A stretch of DNA of 64,000 nucleotides. Origin: Sphingopyxis sp. DBS4. Lineage in GTDB: Bacteria; Pseudomonadota; Alphaproteobacteria; Sphingomonadales; Sphingomonadaceae. Below, piece by piece: positions 58,180-64,000 of this stretch (position 1 is the stretch's first letter; each line of letters begins with the position of its first letter). The stretch is from contig NZ_CP102384.1 of NCBI RefSeq assembly GCF_024628865.1, forward strand, positions 1,251,001-1,315,000, written 5' to 3'. The notes beneath the pieces were generated by a model. It did no database searches, was not told the origin of the DNA, and saw only the letters and a program-made list of their open reading frames with translations. Both the position numbers and the translations under genes were made by a program.

Positions 58180-59331
58180 TTACCTCGGCAGGCCGAGCAG
58201 GCGCTCGGCGATGATGTTGCGCTGGATCTCGTTCGACCCGGCGTAGATCGGGCCCGAGAGCGAGAAGATATAGCCTTCGAGCCATGTGTTGAGCGCGCCG
58301 CCGTCGAGGTAGCGCAGCTCGGCCGACGCGCCGAGGATCTGCATCGCGGTGCGGTGCGCGGCGCGGTCGAGTTCGGACCAGAAGATCTTGTTGAGGCTCG
58401 CCTCGGCGCCGATGTGCCCGCCCGCCATGATTTTGGACGCAACCGCATAGGTGTTGTAGGCATAGGCCTGTGCGTCCATCCATGCCTGCATGACCTGCTC
58501 GCGCGCAGCGGGCGCGGCCTTCGCCTCATGCTGGCGGAACAGCTTGACGAGGCGTTCGGCGGCGGCCTGAAAGCGCGCGGGCGAGCGCAGCATCAGCCCG
58601 CGCTCGAACCCCGCGGTCGCCATCGCGACGTTCCAGCCTTCGCCTTCGCCCGCGATGCGGTTTTCGACCGGCACGCGCACTTCGTCGAAGAAGAGCTCGG
58701 CGAAACCGGGGTCGCCGTGAAGCTGGCGGATCGGGCGGCGCGTGACGCCGGGCGAGTTGAGGTCGAAGAGGATGAAGCTCAGCCCCTTGTGACGCTTCGA
58801 ATCGGGGTCGGTGCGGAACAGGCCGAAGCCCCAGTCGGCGAAGCTCGCGCGGCTCGACCAGGTTTTCTGGCCGGTGATCACATAATGATCGCCGTCACGG
58901 ATCGCCTTGGTTGTGATCGCGGCCATGTCGGACCCGGCGTTCGGCTCGGACCAAGCCTGCGCCCAGATCACTTCGCCCTTCGCCATCGGGGTCAGGAAAC
59001 GCGCCTTCTGTTCGTCTGTGCCGAATTCCATCACCGTCGGGCCGAGCAGGAAGATGCCGTTCTGGTTGACGCGCAGCGGTGCCCCGGCGCGATAATATTC
59101 CTCTTCGAAGATCAGCCACTGGATGAGGTCGAGCCCGCGCCCGCCATAGGCTTCGGGCCATGTCACCATGCCCCAATTGCCGCTCGCGAGCTTTCGCTCC
59201 CATTCGACATGCTGGTGATAGCCGTCCTCGCGCTCGAGCGTGACGAGCGGTTCCTGCGGGACGTTCGCTTCCATCCACGCGCGCACCTCGGCGCGGAAGG
59301 CCTGCTGTTCGGTTGTGTAGGCGAGGTCCAT
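58180..59331 (-). CDS. acyl-CoA dehydrogenase, long subunit (FadE30-type candidate)
   Basis: 383 residues. WAQAWSEPNAGSDMAAITTKA is the FAD/substrate loop, HYVITGQKTWSSRASFADW the following strand, and the C-terminal IYAGSNEIQRNIIAERLLGLPR the FAD-interface end. Position right after echA20 recalls FadE30, which dehydrogenates 5-OH-HIP-CoA in mycobacteria, but pairing with the following short subunit argues for an IpdE-like heterotetramer. The start shares a base with the echA20 stop. Confidence 0.9.
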   Translation of the reverse strand: MDLAYTTEQQAFRAEVRAWMEANVPQEPLVTLEREDGYHQHVEWERKLASGNWGMVTWPEAYGGRGLDLIQWLIFEEEYYRAGAPLRVNQNGIFLLGPTVMEFGTDEQKARFLTPMAKGEVIWAQAWSEPNAGSDMAAITTKAIRDGDHYVITGQKTWSSRASFADWGFGLFRTDPDSKRHKGLSFILFDLNSPGVTRRPIRQLHGDPGFAELFFDEVRVPVENRIAGEGEGWNVAMATAGFERGLMLRSPARFQAAAERLVKLFRQHEAKAAPAAREQVMQAWMDAQAYAYNTYAVASKIMAGGHIGAEASLNKIFWSELDRAAHRTAMQILGASAELRYLDGGALNTWLEGYIFSLSGPIYAGSNEIQRNIIAERLLGLPR

Positions 59332-60086
59332 CAGAATTCGGCCGCCTTGCCCGTCTCGACGAAGGCGTCGCGCGATTTCTGGCTGTCCTCGTGCATATAC
59401 ATTTCGAGCGTGAAGCCCTGTTCCCAGCGATAGCCGCGATCGACGTCGCGGTCTTCGAGGCCGTTGAGCGCTTCCTTCGCGATCACCAGCGCCTTGCGCG
59501 ACTTGCCCGCGATGATGGCGGCAAAAGCGCGCGCTTCCTCGACGAGCGCGGCGCGCGGCACGATCTTCTCGACCGCGCCGAGCCGGTAGGCTTCCTCGAC
59601 CGGGATATTGCCGCCGGTGAAGAAGGCCGCGCGCACCTTGTGCAGCGGCAGCATGCGCGAGAGATGCGACGCACCGCCCATCGCGCCGCGATCGACCTCG
59701 GGCAGCGAGAAGAAGGCGTCGTCGGCGGCGATGATCGTGTCGCTCGCGCCGCAGATGCCGATGCCGCCGCCGATCACGAATTTATGCACCGCGACGACCA
59801 CCGGAACCTCGCAATCGCGCACCGCCTTGAAGGTCAGGTAATTGCCGCGGTTGAGCAGAGTGATGCGCTCGGGATGCGCCTGCATCTCCTTGATGTCGAC
59901 GCCGCCGCAGAAGCCGCGCGCGCTTTCGGCGGCACGGATGAGGACGACATTGACTTCGGGGTTCTGTCCCGCCTCGCGGATGATTGCGGGCAGGCTGTTC
60001 CACGTTTCACTGTCGAACGCATTGACCGGCGGGACGTCGAAGACGATCTCGGCGATGCGGTCCTTGATCTCGGTATGGATCGGCAT
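59331..60086 (-). CDS. echA20: enoyl-CoA hydratase family ring hydrolase EchA20
   Basis: 251 residues, crotonase fold. Closely follows the EchA20 pattern: VPPVNAFDSETW, GFCGGVDIKEMQA, NRGNYLTFKAVRDCEVPVVVAVHKFVIGGGIGICG, SLPEVDRGAMGGASHLSRMLP and RWEQGFTLEMYMHED. In mycobacteria EchA20 hydrolytically opens ring D of HIEC-CoA to give COCHEA-CoA, substrate of IpdAB. Lies three bases downstream of ipdC. Confidence 0.92.
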   Translation of the reverse strand: MPIHTEIKDRIAEIVFDVPPVNAFDSETWNSLPAIIREAGQNPEVNVVLIRAAESARGFCGGVDIKEMQAHPERITLLNRGNYLTFKAVRDCEVPVVVAVHKFVIGGGIGICGASDTIIAADDAFFSLPEVDRGAMGGASHLSRMLPLHKVRAAFFTGGNIPVEEAYRLGAVEKIVPRAALVEEARAFAAIIAGKSRKALVIAKEALNGLEDRDVDRGYRWEQGFTLEMYMHEDSQKSRDAFVETGKAAEF

Positions 60087-60089
60087 GGG

Positions 60090-61169
60090 TCAGGCCCCTG
60101 TTGACGAGGAAGAGGAGAGGGAGGCGATGCGCGTGCGCGCGTCACGCTCGATATCGCCAAGCAGGTCGGCGCAGCTCGGCAGGTCGTCGAGCCGGCCCGC
60201 GACGAGGCCGGTCGCCATCAGCCCGTGGTCGGGATCGCCCTCGACCACCGCCTTCTGGATCAGCATCGGCGCGGAGGCGGCCATCATCGCCTGCGGCAAA
60301 GTGAGGCCGCCGTGGCTGGTCATGCCCTTGGCCGCGCGGAACAGTTCGGCGAACGAGGCGCCGGTCTGGCGCTTCATCTGCAATCCGCTCTCGACCGCGC
60401 GGCGCCAGATGCCGAGTCCGGTCGAGCGCTCGATCCGGCTGAGCAGCGCATTTTTGATCATTCGCTGCGGCAGCCCGTCGACCTTGGTCGAGACGAGGAT
60501 GTCGTCGGTGCCCGCGCCGACATAGCGGGCCTTGGTGACGTCGGGGATCGGGCTTTCGCGCGTCATCAGGAAGCGCGTGCCCATCGCGATGCCGACCGCG
60601 CCGAAGGCCAGCGCCGCCGCGAGCCCGCGCCCGTCGCCGAAGCCGCCCGCCGCGATCACCGGCACCTTCACCGCGTCGAGCACCTGCGGCAGCAATATCG
60701 TCGAGGCGACCGATCCGGTATGCCCGCCGCCTTCGCCGCCCTGCACCGTCACCATGTCGACGCCGAGCTGCACCATCTTCTGCGCATGCTTGACCGCGCC
60801 GACGGTCGGCACGCAGAGGATGCCCGCGTCCTTGAAGCGGCTGATCATCTTCGCATCGGGGCCGCGCCCGAAGCTGACCGCGCGCACCTGATCGCGGTGC
60901 TTCAGGATGATCTCGACGATCTCCGCCGCGCCGGGCTGGAACATGTGGAAATTGACGCCGAAGGGCTGCTTCGTGCCCGCCTTGACCGCAAGGATCGCGG
61001 CTTCGAGCTCGGCGGGCTGCATCACCGCGCCCGCGAGGAAGCCGAAGGCGCCCGCCTCGCTCGACGCGACGACGAGCGATGGCGTCGCGATCCAGCCCAT
61101 CGCGGTCTGGATCACGGGCAGGCGGCAGCCGAGCCGTTCGGTCAGGATGGTGGCGAGCGCGTCGGCCAT
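60090..61169 (-). CDS. ipdC: NPD-type FMN oxidoreductase IpdC
   Basis: 359 residues from ATG 61169, overlapping the upstream hydratase stop by one base. 2-nitropropane-dioxygenase/nitronate-monooxygenase TIM barrel: LPVIQTAMGWIATPSLVVAS at the start, VTVQGGEGGGHTG and PVIAAGGFGDGRGLAAALAFGA for FMN phosphate binding. In steroid degraders the ipdC gene beside ipdAB encodes the flavin reductase acting on an unsaturated HIP-derived CoA ester. Gene context makes this identity strong. The low-complexity Ser tail (LSSSSSTGA) is odd but harmless. Confidence 0.9.
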   Translation of the reverse strand: MADALATILTERLGCRLPVIQTAMGWIATPSLVVASSEAGAFGFLAGAVMQPAELEAAILAVKAGTKQPFGVNFHMFQPGAAEIVEIILKHRDQVRAVSFGRGPDAKMISRFKDAGILCVPTVGAVKHAQKMVQLGVDMVTVQGGEGGGHTGSVASTILLPQVLDAVKVPVIAAGGFGDGRGLAAALAFGAVGIAMGTRFLMTRESPIPDVTKARYVGAGTDDILVSTKVDGLPQRMIKNALLSRIERSTGLGIWRRAVESGLQMKRQTGASFAELFRAAKGMTSHGGLTLPQAMMAASAPMLIQKAVVEGDPDHGLMATGLVAGRLDDLPSCADLLGDIERDARTRIASLSSSSSTGA

Positions 61170-62077
61170 CAGCCTTCCTTTGCGTCCTTCTTGTTCGCTT
61201 CGGCCATCTTCTTGCCGTCGAAACCGGCGATATAGTCGCCCTTGACGAGGCTGTTGTTGGCGTGGGCGAAATGGTGATAGCCGAACGCCGCGTCGATCCC
61301 GGCGTTCTTGCCCGCCAGCGTCTCCATATGGTTGCACGCCTGCTTCGCGAGCTGCAGCGCGAGGCGCGGCTGCGTCGCGATCCGTTCGGCGACGCGCTTG
61401 ACCTCGCCCGCCAGCTCGGCGCGCGGCACGACGCGGTTGACCATCCCGGCCTCGCGCGCGCGTTCGGCGCTCATCCGCTCGCCGAGGAACAGAAATTCCT
61501 TCGCCAGCCGGACGTTGAGCTCATGGCAATGCGCGAAATATTCGAGGCCGGGGAAGCCCATCTGGAGCACCGGGTCCTGAAAGAAGGCGTCGTCCGATGC
61601 GATGATCAGGTCGCACACCCAGGCGAGCATCAGCCCCCCGGCGATGCAGCCGCCGTGGACCTGCGCGATGGTCGGCTTGGGAATGTCCCGCCACCTCTTG
61701 CACATGCCGAGATATTGCTCATGCTCGCGGGCATAGGCCTTTTCGGCGCCCGCTTTGGTCGAGTGATCGTACCACATCAGCCGGCGCTCGACGCGCGAAT
61801 GAAAATCGCGCCCCGGCGTGCCGATGTCGTGCCCGGCGCTGAAATGCTTGGCGTCCGATTTCAGCGCGATGACCTTGACCGCATCGTCGTCGACGGCGCG
61901 GAAGAAGGCGTCGTCGAGCGCGTAGGTCATCTGGCTGTTCTGGACATTGTGATATTGCGGGCGGTTGAGCGTGATCCACGCAATGCCGTCGGCGGCTTCG
62001 TAGAGGATCGGCGTATCGGTCTCGTAGACCGGGGTTTCCTCGACGCGCGGGACCAGCCCGTCATTCTGATCGCTCAT
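61169..62077 (-). CDS. enoyl-CoA hydratase/isomerase family protein
   Basis: 302 residues, crotonase fold with an extended N-terminus. ITLNRPQYHNVQN, SAGHDIGTPG (oxyanion region), IAQVHGGCIAGGLMLAWVCDLIIA and DPVLQMGFPG, with HANNSLVKGDYIAGFDGKKM at the end. It is a different branch from EchA20 and sits between ipdB and ipdC, where the mycobacterial cluster has no hydratase. It may hydrate an enoyl-CoA or isomerise a double bond in the same pathway. Four bases after ipdB stop. Confidence 0.88.
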   Translation of the reverse strand: MSDQNDGLVPRVEETPVYETDTPILYEAADGIAWITLNRPQYHNVQNSQMTYALDDAFFRAVDDDAVKVIALKSDAKHFSAGHDIGTPGRDFHSRVERRLMWYDHSTKAGAEKAYAREHEQYLGMCKRWRDIPKPTIAQVHGGCIAGGLMLAWVCDLIIASDDAFFQDPVLQMGFPGLEYFAHCHELNVRLAKEFLFLGERMSAERAREAGMVNRVVPRAELAGEVKRVAERIATQPRLALQLAKQACNHMETLAGKNAGIDAAFGYHHFAHANNSLVKGDYIAGFDGKKMAEANKKDAKEG

Positions 62078-62080
62078 CGC

Positions 62081-62881
62081 TCAGCTCCTCTTGCCCGCGG
62101 GATTGTCCTTGAGCACGCCCGCGCGGATATTGTGCGGGTCGAGCCGCGCGATGATCGCGAGCTGTTCAGGCGTGGGGGCGGGGGTGGTCTTGATCTCGTC
62201 CGCGGCTTCGAGCGCGAAGCCGGTCGCGTCCTGCACCTGATCGAAGGTCACGCCGGGGTGCAGCATGACGACGCGGACCGCCTTGTCCTTGCCGCCGAAG
62301 TCCATGACGCACAGGTCGGTGACGATCAGGCGCAGGTCGACGCGGCTGAAATTCACGCCGGGGGTGCGGCGCGCCGGGTTGTAGCCGACGCTCGACACCA
62401 TATCGACCTCGCCCTCGACGAAGACGCGCTTCGAGTGGGCGGGGATGAACATCGAATTGATGTGGCAGATGCTGTTGCCCGGAAAGCCGCGCGCGCCGAG
62501 CATCTGCACCTTCGGCTGGTCGTAGGTGCCGCCGAGGTAGGAGATGTTCGTCTGGCCGAAGCGGTCGATCTGGCTGGGCGTCACCATCGCGTGACGCTTG
62601 CCCGACCACACCGCGGCGTCGAAGAAGCGCGAGAAGGGGAGGTAGCCCGCCGCCTTGCGGTCGTCATAGCCGCGCGGGCCCAGCGGCACGGGGTCCTCGA
62701 CCAGATACGCCTCGCCATCGGTCATCATCAGTTCGGGGGTGTGCGTCAGCTTGGCAAGGCCGGCGGCGAGGCGCGGCGCGGGGCCGATGCCGGTCGCGAC
62801 GAGTTCGCCATTGGCGCGCCACGCCTCGGACGCGGCGACGATGAGCTGTTCGCAAAGGGTGAATTCGGGTGCGGTGGTCAT
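62081..62881 (-). CDS. ipdB: COCHEA-CoA hydrolase beta subunit IpdB
   Basis: 266 residues from ATG 62881. Class I CoA-transferase fold beta subunit: ELVATGIGPAPRLAAGLAKL, LMMTDGEAYLVEDP, QNISYLGGTY-like stretch (TNISYLGGTYDQPKV), GFPGNSICH and RLIVTDLCVMDF. IpdB pairs with IpdA; the complex hydrolyses the last carbocycle of the steroid nucleus rather than transferring CoA. Start is 14 bases after the ipdA stop. Confidence 0.92.
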   Translation of the reverse strand: MTTAPEFTLCEQLIVAASEAWRANGELVATGIGPAPRLAAGLAKLTHTPELMMTDGEAYLVEDPVPLGPRGYDDRKAAGYLPFSRFFDAAVWSGKRHAMVTPSQIDRFGQTNISYLGGTYDQPKVQMLGARGFPGNSICHINSMFIPAHSKRVFVEGEVDMVSSVGYNPARRTPGVNFSRVDLRLIVTDLCVMDFGGKDKAVRVVMLHPGVTFDQVQDATGFALEAADEIKTTPAPTPEQLAIIARLDPHNIRAGVLKDNPAGKRS

Positions 62882-62894
62882 GGTCTCGGCCGCC

Positions 62895-63785
62895 TCAGAA
62901 AATGGGAAGGGGGAGGGCGGCGACGGCGTCCTTGCCGCCGACGCGGTCGAGATAGCCCGCCTCGTCGGCGCCGATGATGTCGGCGGCATAGGCGTCCCAG
63001 CCGGCCTCTTCCCGCGCGCTTGCGGCGTAGGCCTTGAGCTGCTTCATGTCCCAGCCATAGGCGGGCGGCATCGAGGTCGGGTGCGCGCCGAACGGGGCTT
63101 CGACCACCGCGTGGACGAAGCAGCGCTCGACGATGTTGAAGCGGGCATCCTCGGGATAGCTGTGGTCCATCCGGTCGACCACTTCCTCGGCCGAGACGAA
63201 GGTCCGGTCGGCGGCGCGCGCGAACCATTCGTCATAGTAAGTGTCGGGGCCGAGCGCCTGGATATTGCCGAGCCGGTCGGCGCGCTGGACGTGGATCAGT
63301 GCCGCGTCGAGCTTCAGCGCCGGCATCGCGAGCAGCACTTCGCCATCGGCATAGGGCGACTGGACGGTCTTGAAGCCGCCGTGCGTCATCACGTCGGTCC
63401 CGAGCCCGACGTGCGTCGGCAGGAAGGGCAGACGGAACGCCGCGGCCTTGAGGCCCCATTGCAGCATCCCCTCGTCGAGTTCGAGGATGTCGAGCCCGCC
63501 GGCCTCGCGGGCTTTGCGGAACCAGGGTTCGAGCGGGATCGCGTCCATCGAGACGAAGCCGAAGACGACCTTCTTCACCTTGCCCGCGGCGCACAGCATC
63601 CCGACGTCGGGGCCGCCATAGGCGACGATCGTCAGGTCGGTGAGGTCGGAGCGCAGGATCGCGCGGACCAGCGCCATCGGCTTGCGCCGCGGCCCCCAGC
63701 CGGCGATTCCGATCGTCATCCCGCTCTTCAGCGAGGCGACGAACTGCTCGATGGTCAGTTGCTTGTTCAATTCCCTCTCCAACAC
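62895..63785 (-). CDS. ipdA: COCHEA-CoA hydrolase alpha subunit IpdA
   Basis: 296 residues. GMTIGIAGWGPRRKPMALVRAI, VAYGGPDVGMLCAAGKVKKV, and DEGMLQWGLKAAAFRLPFLP carry the alpha-subunit pattern; Glu105 in LDEGML coincides with the catalytic Glu105 of mycobacterial IpdA. First gene of the leftward C/D-ring operon that extends to 51585. The upstream spacer to 63903 holds the promoters of this operon and of a divergent SDR. Confidence 0.93.
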   Translation of the reverse strand: MLERELNKQLTIEQFVASLKSGMTIGIAGWGPRRKPMALVRAILRSDLTDLTIVAYGGPDVGMLCAAGKVKKVVFGFVSMDAIPLEPWFRKAREAGGLDILELDEGMLQWGLKAAAFRLPFLPTHVGLGTDVMTHGGFKTVQSPYADGEVLLAMPALKLDAALIHVQRADRLGNIQALGPDTYYDEWFARAADRTFVSAEEVVDRMDHSYPEDARFNIVERCFVHAVVEAPFGAHPTSMPPAYGWDMKQLKAYAASAREEAGWDAYAADIIGADEAGYLDRVGGKDAVAALPLPIF

Positions 63786-63902
63786 GCATGGGGCATTTGC
63801 GAGGCTGGATTAGGGACTCTGGCGGTGGGTCCGATACCGCCATATGGGGGGAGACTTTCTTGCTGCCGGAGCGAAGAGATCGGTCGAAGGATGGAGGCGG
63901 AT

Positions 63903-64000
63903 ATGGCGGACGGAAAAGGACGCGTGGCGCTGGTCACGGGCGGCGGCAAGGGTATCGGCCGCGCGATTGCGCAGCGCCTGCTTGCCGACGGCTTCGCGGT
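63903..64000 (+). CDS. short-chain dehydrogenase/reductase, 3'-truncated by window edge
   Basis: Only the first 32 residues are present from ATG 63903, with GGAGG five bases upstream (ATG 63891 in frame is less likely). VALVTGGGKGIGRAIAQRLL is the SDR cofactor-binding start. Divergent from ipdA, 117 bases apart, so it may share regulation with the C/D-ring operon. Confidence 0.85.
   Translation, partial: MADGKGRVALVTGGGKGIGRAIAQRLLADGFA

Noticed and set aside
61079..62977. Rightward open frame of 632 codons
   Set aside because: Antisense to a crotonase and ipdB; no motif.
1..64000. tRNA, rRNA, CRISPR or prophage genes
   Set aside because: No cloverleaf-like conserved arms, rRNA stretches, regularly spaced repeats or phage motifs were seen while reading; a tRNAscan or Infernal run would settle it.

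Overview
The window looks like a chromosomal stretch of a sphingomonad (Alphaproteobacteria, Sphingomonadales). The base composition is high-GC, there are two large TonB-dependent receptors of the sphingomonad type, and gene ends carry the intergenic hairpin repeats common in Sphingopyxis, Sphingobium and Novosphingobium genomes. No rRNA, tRNA, CRISPR array, transposase or phage gene was recognised. Genus assignment is inference.

The dominant theme is aerobic steroid nucleus degradation by the 9,10-seco pathway. The A/B-ring part is centred on 14.9-25.5 kb. A leftward operon holds hsaA-like flavin monooxygenase, hsaD-like hydrolase, hsaE hydratase, hsaG acetaldehyde dehydrogenase, hsaF aldolase and a KstD-like flavoprotein. 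A divergent rightward operon holds an hsaC-like extradiol dioxygenase, a true ketosteroid isomerase with its catalytic Tyr14/Asp38/Asp98 triad, and an SDR. A canonical KstD lies next door at 23.8-25.5 kb. The C/D-ring (HIP) part is a 13-gene leftward operon from 63.8 to 51.6 kb: ipdA, ipdB, an extra enoyl-CoA hydratase, ipdC, echA20, two long/short acyl-CoA dehydrogenase pairs, a fadA6-like thiolase, two SDRs (one ipdF) and a MaoC hydratase. A fadD3-like CoA ligase ends convergently against it.

Layout. 0-6.5 kb: truncated TonB receptor, MFS transporter, amidohydrolase, LysR, SAM methyltransferase and divergent TetR. 6.6-10.7 kb: operon of a Rieske oxygenase, an acetoacetate-decarboxylase-like protein, an SDR and an MFS transporter. 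10.7-14.8 kb: GlcG-like protein, Baeyer-Villiger-type monooxygenase, two SDRs. 14.9-26.7 kb: A/B-ring genes and a tandem Lrp/AsnC pair. 26.9-32.8 kb: leftward operon of a SnoaL protein, DUF1214 protein, SDR, Old Yellow Enzyme, SnoaL protein, SDR and a KshA-like Rieske oxygenase. 32.9-44.2 kb: an SDR lacking the active-site Tyr, an HSL-type esterase, a LuxR regulator, a sulfotransferase, a luciferase-like monooxygenase operon, and a P450/ferredoxin pair. 44.4-51.4 kb: a complete TonB receptor, an SRPBCC protein, a flavin reductase fused to a MarR-like domain, a second LuxR paralogue and fadD3. 51.6-63.8 kb: the C/D-ring operon. An SDR runs off the right edge.

Inferred joint working: TonB receptors and MFS proteins move the substrate; isomerase, SDRs and KstD set up the A ring; Rieske KshA opens ring B; HsaA, probably fed by the MarR-fused reductase, together with HsaC and HsaD open and cleave ring A; HsaE/F/G process the C5 fragment; FadD3 and the Ipd/FadE/EchA20/FadA6 set consume the C/D rings. 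No kshB-type reductase and no recognisable cholesterol side-chain thiolase/lyase set is present, so the natural substrate could be a bile acid, an androgen or another steroid. AT-rich palindromes with a TTGCGTA/TACGCAA core precede several of these units and may form a shared operator set.
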